In this document: positions 22,671-32,361 of the stretch, one piece after another
How the letters are laid out: each line of letters opens with the position of its first letter
Position numbering within the stretch: position 1 is the first letter of the stretch
NCBI GenBank assembly: GCA_031386065.1
Contig: JANNBZ010000244.1
Location: forward strand, 1 to 32,361
Origin: JANYJJ01 sp031386065
GTDB lineage: Bacteria; Pseudomonadota; Gammaproteobacteria; Burkholderiales; Burkholderiaceae_C
DNA: 32,361 nt
Direction of reading: 5' to 3'
Notes under the pieces: generated by a model
Seen by the model: the letters and a program-made list of their open reading frames with translations, nothing else
The model's database searches: none
Told to the model about the DNA's origin: nothing
Position numbers and translations under genes: made by a program

Positions 22671-23503
22671 GCCGCAGCCTTCACGCCAAGGTCGTCGGCC
22701 AGGCTCGGCGCCGCATAGTGAAAGCGCACCGGCCCGTCGGGCTCGGCGTTGAAGAACTGGTGCACCAGCGGGTCGGCGCTGTCGCGGATGTCCTGCGGCG
22801 TGCCCTGCGCGACCACGCCACCGTTGGCAATGAAGACGATGTGGTCGGCGATGGCAAAGGTTTCTTCCACGTCGTGCGAGACCACGATGCTGGTGACGCC
22901 GAGCGCGTGGTTGAGGTCGCGCACGAGGCGCGAGGTCATGCCCATCGAGATCGGGTCCAGGCCCGCAAAGGGCTCGTCGTACATGATCAGGTCGGGGTCG
23001 AGCGAAATCGCGCGCGCCAGCGCCACCCGGCGCGACATGCCGCCCGACACCTCGGACGGCATCAGGTCGCGCGCGCCGCGCAGGCCGACCGCGTTCAGCT
23101 TCATCAGCACCATGTCGCGGATCATCGATTCACCGAGCGCGGTGTGCTCGCGCAGCGGAAACGCCACGTTGTCGAACACCGACAGGTCGGTGAACAGCGC
23201 GCCGAACTGGAACAGCAAGCCCATGCGGCGACGCACCGCGTAGAGGCCGTCACGGTCCAGCGTGGCCAGGTCGACGCCGTCGAACAGCACATTGCCGCGC
23301 ATCGGGTCGAGTTGGCGGCCGATCAGCCGCAGCACGGTGGTCTTGCCGCCCCCCGAGGTGCCCATCAGCCCGACCACCTTGCCACGCGGAATGACCAGGC
23401 TCACATCGCGCAGCACGATGCTGTCGCCGTAACCACAGGTCACGTTGCGCAGTTCGACGAGGGCGTCGGCGGAGGAAGAGTTTGTCTGCAGAGGAGGAGT
23501 CAT
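22667..23503 (-). CDS. mlaF: MlaF, ATPase of the phospholipid ABC transporter
   Basis: A 278-residue cytosolic ABC ATPase. Walker A is GTSGGGKTT (48-56), the Q-loop is around FQFGALF (98-104), the signature is SGGMS (153-157, with Met instead of the usual Gln), and Walker B is LIMYDEPFAG with Asp176 and Glu177. The H-loop is in SIVVSHDVEE. The SGGM variant is common in MlaF/Ttg2A proteins. It is the first gene of mlaFEDACB. ATG 23503 has only a weak ribosome site, and an 8-bp GC hairpin lies 14 nt upstream of it. gltD ends 233 bp upstream in the same direction, so read-through from gltBD is possible. Confidence 0.96.
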   Translation of the reverse strand: MTPPLQTNSSSADALVELRNVTCGYGDSIVLRDVSLVIPRGKVVGLMGTSGGGKTTVLRLIGRQLDPMRGNVLFDGVDLATLDRDGLYAVRRRMGLLFQFGALFTDLSVFDNVAFPLREHTALGESMIRDMVLMKLNAVGLRGARDLMPSEVSGGMSRRVALARAISLDPDLIMYDEPFAGLDPISMGMTSRLVRDLNHALGVTSIVVSHDVEETFAIADHIVFIANGGVVAQGTPQDIRDSADPLVHQFFNAEPDGPVRFHYAAPSLADDLGVKAAA

Positions 23504-23516
23504 GGGCCGCAGGGTG

Positions 23517-23536
23517 CCCGCGCGGGATCGCGCGGG
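23517..23536. promoter_or_regulatory. GC hairpin in the mlaF leader
   Basis: CCCGCGCG (23517-23524) and CGCGCGGG (23529-23536) form a perfect 8-bp stem closed by a 4-nt GGAT loop (plus strand). It starts 14 nt upstream of the mlaF start codon, inside any mlaF transcript, and a TATCAT -10-like box lies beyond it on the minus strand (23551-23546). It may tune translation or stop read-through from gltBD; no T-run follows, so a classic terminator is unlikely. Confidence 0.35.
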
Positions 23537-23600
23537 CTGCGGCGGATGATAGGGGATTCCACTGAGGCGCGAACCCGGCCTGCGGCCGATCAGCGCTTGA

Positions 23601-23669
23601 TCAGCGCGGCAGGTCGCTGCGGCCCATCAAATGTTCGTCCACCGCGCGCGCGGCCTGACGGCCTTCGCG
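23601..23669 (-). pseudogene. Duplicated 3' end of gltD (23 codons)
   Basis: On the minus strand these 69 bases read REGRQAARAVDEHLMGRSDLPR and a stop, exactly the C-terminus of the intact gltD at 23805-23737. The two copies differ at four bases, all at synonymous third positions (three Ala codons and one Val codon). Identity extends 2 bp past the stop codon. The fragment has no start and lies downstream of gltD. It looks like the tail of a diverged gltD allele left after recombination or partial duplication. Confidence 0.85.
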
Positions 23670-23672
23670 CTG

Positions 23673-23690
23673 TGCGGGCAGCGGCCCGCA
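23673..23690. terminator. Hairpin downstream of gltD
   Basis: TGCGGGC (23673-23679), loop AGCG, GCCCGCA (23684-23690): a perfect 7-bp stem between the real gltD end and its duplicated tail. No T-run on the minus strand follows, so intrinsic termination is uncertain. Confidence 0.3.
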
Positions 23691-23736
23691 CATTCCATCG
23701 GACGCCCGCAGGGCGATCCGCGAAGGCCTCGTTCGA

Positions 23737-25227
<1,491 letters not shown>

Positions 25228-25259
25228 GATGCTTTCTTCGGTGTGTGCTGCGTTGCGGC

Positions 25260-30050
<4,791 letters not shown>

Positions 30051-30080
30051 TTTTCCGCTCGGCGTGTCTACAAAACCTGA

Positions 30081-30109
30081 ACGATACGGCAGTGCAGCAA
30101 TTTTCCCAA
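30081..30109 (-). promoter_or_regulatory. Candidate gltB promoter
   Basis: On the minus strand TTGGGA (30109-30104, 4 of 6) and TATCGT (30086-30081, 4 of 6) are separated by 17 bp. The start point would lie about 24 nt before ATG 30050. The flanking DNA is AT-richer than average for this window. Confidence 0.35.
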
Positions 30110-30115
30110 GCAGCT

Positions 30116-30180
30116 TAAATGGGGTCAGACACTATTTTTCTGGCCACTCCGCAATGGCGACATAAATCAGGGACATATCA
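30116..30180. repeat. REP/RAYT-associated sequence debris
   Basis: AAATGGGGTCAGACACTATT (from 30117) followed by a short T-run is the half-site typically seen beside REP-associated tyrosine transposase genes, and CATAAATCAGGGACATATCA (30161-30180) is another motif I associate with such elements. The complementary half (AATAGTGTCTGACCCC) is not found nearby, so the palindrome is incomplete. The block lies between gltB and the 3' end of the transposase gene. Confidence 0.55.
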
Positions 30181-30183
30181 GCC

Positions 30184-30210
30184 GGCGTTGGCGGCGTTGG
30201 CGGCGTTGGC
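30184..30210. repeat. Three perfect 9-bp tandem units
   Basis: GGCGTTGGC is repeated three times without a mismatch (30184-30192, 30193-30201, 30202-30210), ending 2 bp before the stop codon of the transposase gene (30213). It is probably a small slippage-prone microsatellite. Confidence 0.85.
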
Positions 30211-30212
30211 GA

Positions 30213-30899
30213 TTACGACGCTCGCGGTCGGCCCCGTTCACCGGGTGCAGCACGTCGCTGCGCGTCGGCCGACACCCGGTCGATGAATGCCGCCGATCCC
30301 AGCGCCCAGCCGCCGGCCGTGGCCTTTTCTACCAACGACACTGCGGCCTCGTCGAGCGGCAACGCGAGCAGCGCCGCATAGGCCACCTCGCGCTCGAAGG
30401 GTGTGTTGCCCAGGCTCCAGTACGCGGCGGGGTCGGTCAGCCAGGCCAGAGCGCCTTGCCCCACGTGATGGCTGGCGCTCGACCAAGCATAGGTCTCAGC
30501 GTGCGGCACCAGCCCGTGTCGCACGGGCGCTTGTTCGATGTAGCGCATGCAGCTCACCACCAGCGGCCCGGGTTCGACCGGCGCGCACTGGAACCGCCCT
30601 TGCCACAGGGTGCCGCGCCGCCCCATGCGTCGATTGAAGGCCGCTGTGTACTCGCGGCCCAGCGCTTGAACCAACTGCCCCAGCGCGGGCGCCTGCTGCG
30701 GCGTCAACAGCGCGTGCAGTGCAGTGGGCATCAGCGCATGGGCATGCACCTCCACGTTCAAGCGACGCGACCATTGCACCAGCAGATCGGTGCAGCGGGC
30801 AAAGTCTTCCGGTGCCGCAAACACCGGCGTTGCGGCAAGCCCGCGCAGCACCACGTGGTGCGCGCAGCCCGCAACCACCAGGCGCTTCAGCCTGGCCAT
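30213..30899 (-). CDS. REP-associated tyrosine transposase (Y1 family), HUH motif degenerate
   Basis: A 228-residue member of the RAYT group of single-strand transposases related to IS200/IS605 TnpA. Family features: MARLKRLVVAGCAHHVVLRG start, HAHALMP (52-58), REYTAAFNRRMGRRGTLWQGRFQCAPV (82-108), CMRYIEQAPVRHGL (117-130, Tyr120 being the expected nucleophile), YAWSSASHH and a C-terminal helical part. The family's HVH metal motif, expected right after MPN, reads TALH here: the first His is replaced by Ala60 and only His62 remains. Catalysis is therefore doubtful. ATG 30899 matches the family start. It is divergent from fimT and flanked by REP-like debris. Confidence 0.85.
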   Translation of the reverse strand: MARLKRLVVAGCAHHVVLRGLAATPVFAAPEDFARCTDLLVQWSRRLNVEVHAHALMPTALHALLTPQQAPALGQLVQALGREYTAAFNRRMGRRGTLWQGRFQCAPVEPGPLVVSCMRYIEQAPVRHGLVPHAETYAWSSASHHVGQGALAWLTDPAAYWSLGNTPFEREVAYAALLALPLDEAAVSLVEKATAGGWALGSAAFIDRVSADAQRRAAPGERGRPRAS

Positions 30900-31086
30900 C
30901 GCGCGGCCCGCGTGAAGGAATACCGCCACAGGCCCGGGCACGCGAATTCGCGGTGCCGCGAGTCTCTTGCAAACGACCGTTCGTCTGCGGTCAGGTGCCG
31001 CGTGGCACGGGGCACCGCTAGATTCGCGCATCGTCCTGGCTCAACGCCGAACGTGCGGTTTTGGCCTTTATTTCCCGGAGTTGATT

Positions 31087-31650
31087 TTGCGTCGCTCATC
31101 GCCTGGCTTCACCTTGATCGAGTTGCTGACCGTCATTGCCATCGTGGCAATCCTGGCCACACTGGCCGCGCCGGGCATGCAGGCGTTCCTGCTGCGCAAC
31201 CGGGTCGCGTCGCTCAGCAATGAATTCACCAGTGCGCTGCAGCAAACACGCGCGCTGGCCATCTCGAAGAATAGCTGCGTCTCGCTGTGCGCCTCGACCA
31301 CCGTCGACCAGACGAACACCGGCGTCTGCGCGAACACGGCGACCGACGACTTTCAGAAGGGTTGGCTGATCTTCCAGAACCCGGAATGCGACGCCGCAGA
31401 AACCACTCCCACAGATAACGGCGGCGTCGTGCTCGTGTCGCGCACCGGTGAAGCCAACCGCTATTCCATCAAGCCGTCGGTGGCCGCCTTGAGCATCGTG
31501 ATGTTCGATCCGCGCGGCTTTGCCAACCTGGCGGCCACCGGCAATTTCCAGATCGCCACACCGAACGCCGATGCCGATTACCGACGCACCGTGTGCCTCG
31601 ATGCGGCCGGCCGCGCCACGGTGCGGAAGTACACCGCAACCTGTCTTTGA
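31087..31650 (+). CDS. fimT: Type IV minor pilin, FimT/GspH family
   Basis: A 187-residue prepilin. Leader RRSSPG is cut after Gly7 by the prepilin peptidase, leaving Phe1 and Glu5 (FTLIE) followed by a hydrophobic helix (LLTVIAIVAILATLAAPGM). The GspH-like C-terminal domain has RTGEANRYSIKPSVAALSIVMFDPRGFAN, and four cysteines beyond the helix may form disulphides. The start is TTG 31087: GGAG (31077-31080) lies exactly 6 nt upstream, and no ATG or GTG is available near the leader. FimT-type proteins help prime the pilus and, in some species, bind DNA for uptake. First gene of fimT-pilV-pilW. Confidence 0.88.
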   Translation: MRRSSPGFTLIELLTVIAIVAILATLAAPGMQAFLLRNRVASLSNEFTSALQQTRALAISKNSCVSLCASTTVDQTNTGVCANTATDDFQKGWLIFQNPECDAAETTPTDNGGVVLVSRTGEANRYSIKPSVAALSIVMFDPRGFANLAATGNFQIATPNADADYRRTVCLDAAGRATVRKYTATCL

Positions 31651-31658
31651 GCCACACC

Positions 31659-32273
31659 ATGCATTTCAACGCGCGTCCCGCCCAACGCATTCGCCGTCGC
31701 GCTGATCGCGGCGCCACGATGATCGAAGTTCTCGTGGCGATCCTGATCCTGTCCATCGGCATGCTCGGCATCGCAGGCCTGCAAGTCGCGTCGATGAAGT
31801 ATTCGCAGGGCGGCTGGGCCCGCGCGGCAGTGGCGTCGGGGCTGTCCGATTTCGCCGACCGCATTCGCGCCAACCCCGGCAGCACCACCACAGCCTATGC
31901 CGTCGCCGGCGACTACACCGCGCAGCGCACAGCCTTGCTCGCCAACACGGTGGTCGCCGCCAAAGACTGCGAAGCCGCCGCCGCCGTGTGCACTGCGGCC
32001 GAACTGGCCGACTTTCACCTGGTGCAGTGGCGCTTGTCGATCGACGCCAGCATGCCCGGCAGCGCAGCGCTGGTGACGGGCGACCGCGCGGCCGGCTACA
32101 CCACCACCGTGATGTGGTTCGACAAGGCCTTCCTGAAGAAAGACGGCGTGACGCTGGACGACAGCGCCGCCTGCGTTGCCGGTGCCACCGGCACGGCAGC
32201 ACGCAATTGCTGCCCAGCGGCGGCCAATGCGCCGGCCGGTGTGCGCTGCACGAACATGGTGGTGGTGCCATGA
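31659..32273 (+). CDS. pilV: Type IV minor pilin PilV
   Basis: A 204-residue prepilin with a long basic leader (HFNARPAQRIRRRADRG) cut before ATMIEVLVAILILSIGMLGIAG, so the mature protein would start with Ala and keep Glu5. The N-terminal helix and GLQVASMKYSQGG following it are typical of PilV. Five cysteines in the C-terminal half may form disulphides. ATG 31659 lies 8 nt after fimT; a TTG at 31647 overlapping the fimT stop is an alternative. PilV joins the minor-pilin priming complex at the tip of the type IV pilus. Its stop overlaps the pilW start by 4 nt. Confidence 0.88.
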   Translation: MHFNARPAQRIRRRADRGATMIEVLVAILILSIGMLGIAGLQVASMKYSQGGWARAAVASGLSDFADRIRANPGSTTTAYAVAGDYTAQRTALLANTVVAAKDCEAAAAVCTAAELADFHLVQWRLSIDASMPGSAALVTGDRAAGYTTTVMWFDKAFLKKDGVTLDDSAACVAGATGTAARNCCPAAANAPAGVRCTNMVVVP

Positions 32274-32361
32274 AGGCTTCTGTGAAAACTGGTGCCGAAG
32301 GGCAGCGCGGCGTGACCCTGGTCGAGCTGATGGTGGCCCTGGTGATCGGGCTGGTGATCTC
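32270..32361 (+). CDS. pilW: Type IV pilus assembly protein PilW, N-terminal part (cut by window end)
   Basis: Only the first 30 residues are in view. The leader (KASVKTGAEGQRG) ends in Gly14, followed by VTLVELMVALVIGLVI, a class III prepilin helix with Glu at position 5 of the mature protein. The start ATG overlaps the pilV stop as ATGA (32270-32273). Order fimT-pilV-pilW matches the minor-pilin operon that normally continues with pilX, pilY1 and pilE; that continuation is expected, not seen. Confidence 0.82.
   Translation, partial: MKASVKTGAEGQRGVTLVELMVALVIGLVI

Noticed and set aside
30990..31030. Sigma-54-like promoter (TGGCAC followed by GC) upstream of fimT
   Set aside because: The -12 TTGC element is missing at the required spacing; the GGTGCC/GGCACC pairs there only give a short hairpin.

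Overview
The window is GC-rich throughout, with dense coding, many GTG starts and 4-nt gene overlaps. Its gene content (gltBD next to an mlaFEDACB-type operon, zwf-hexR, a FimT/PilV/PilW minor-pilin cluster, a wax ester synthase, a PHA-granule-associated protein) points to a betaproteobacterium of the order Burkholderiales, probably near the Rubrivivax/Leptothrix/Methylibium group. That placement is inferred from protein style and gene neighbourhood; there is no rRNA gene to test it. I saw no tRNA, rRNA or CRISPR array.

Layout. 1-3140: tail of a TetR-like regulator, a TPR protein, a 97-bp-period intergenic repeat, then a divergent pair encoding a wax ester synthase/diacylglycerol acyltransferase (minus) and an acyl-CoA-binding protein (plus). 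3194-6772 (minus): one 1192-residue protein joining an APC-type amino-acid permease module to HAMP-like, PAS, GGDEF and EAL modules; this is the most unusual gene here. 7267-10831 (minus): a likely operon of molybdopterin oxidoreductase, lipoprotein aminopeptidase and PHA-system protein. 10867-13151 (plus): an M20 amidohydrolase coupled to an M14-like DUF2817 peptidase. 13173-15388 (minus): pgi coupled to a HAD phosphatase-like gene. 15655-16749 (minus): a helical-repeat hypothetical protein and a possible 39-residue membrane protein. 17050-19524 (plus): zwf and hexR, with a HexR-like palindrome in front of zwf. 19549-23503 (minus): mlaF-E-D-A-C-B for phospholipid trafficking. 23504-23736: an intergenic scar holding a second copy of the gltD 3' end. 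23737-30050 (minus): gltB-gltD glutamate synthase. 30115-30899: a REP-associated transposase whose HUH motif is degenerate, with REP-like debris beyond its 3' end. 31087-32361 (plus): fimT-pilV-pilW, cut off by the window edge.

How it works together. Pgi, Zwf and HexR form a glucose-6-phosphate node in which HexR would release zwf when the Entner-Doudoroff intermediate KDPG accumulates. The WS/DGAT, the acyl-CoA-binding protein and the PHA-granule protein are all storage-compound genes. GltBD assimilates ammonium, and Mla maintains outer-membrane lipid asymmetry. The permease-GGDEF-EAL fusion would connect sensing or uptake of an amino acid or amine directly to c-di-GMP turnover, and the pilin genes at the right edge belong to surface motility, a typical c-di-GMP output. 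The link between those two is inference only.
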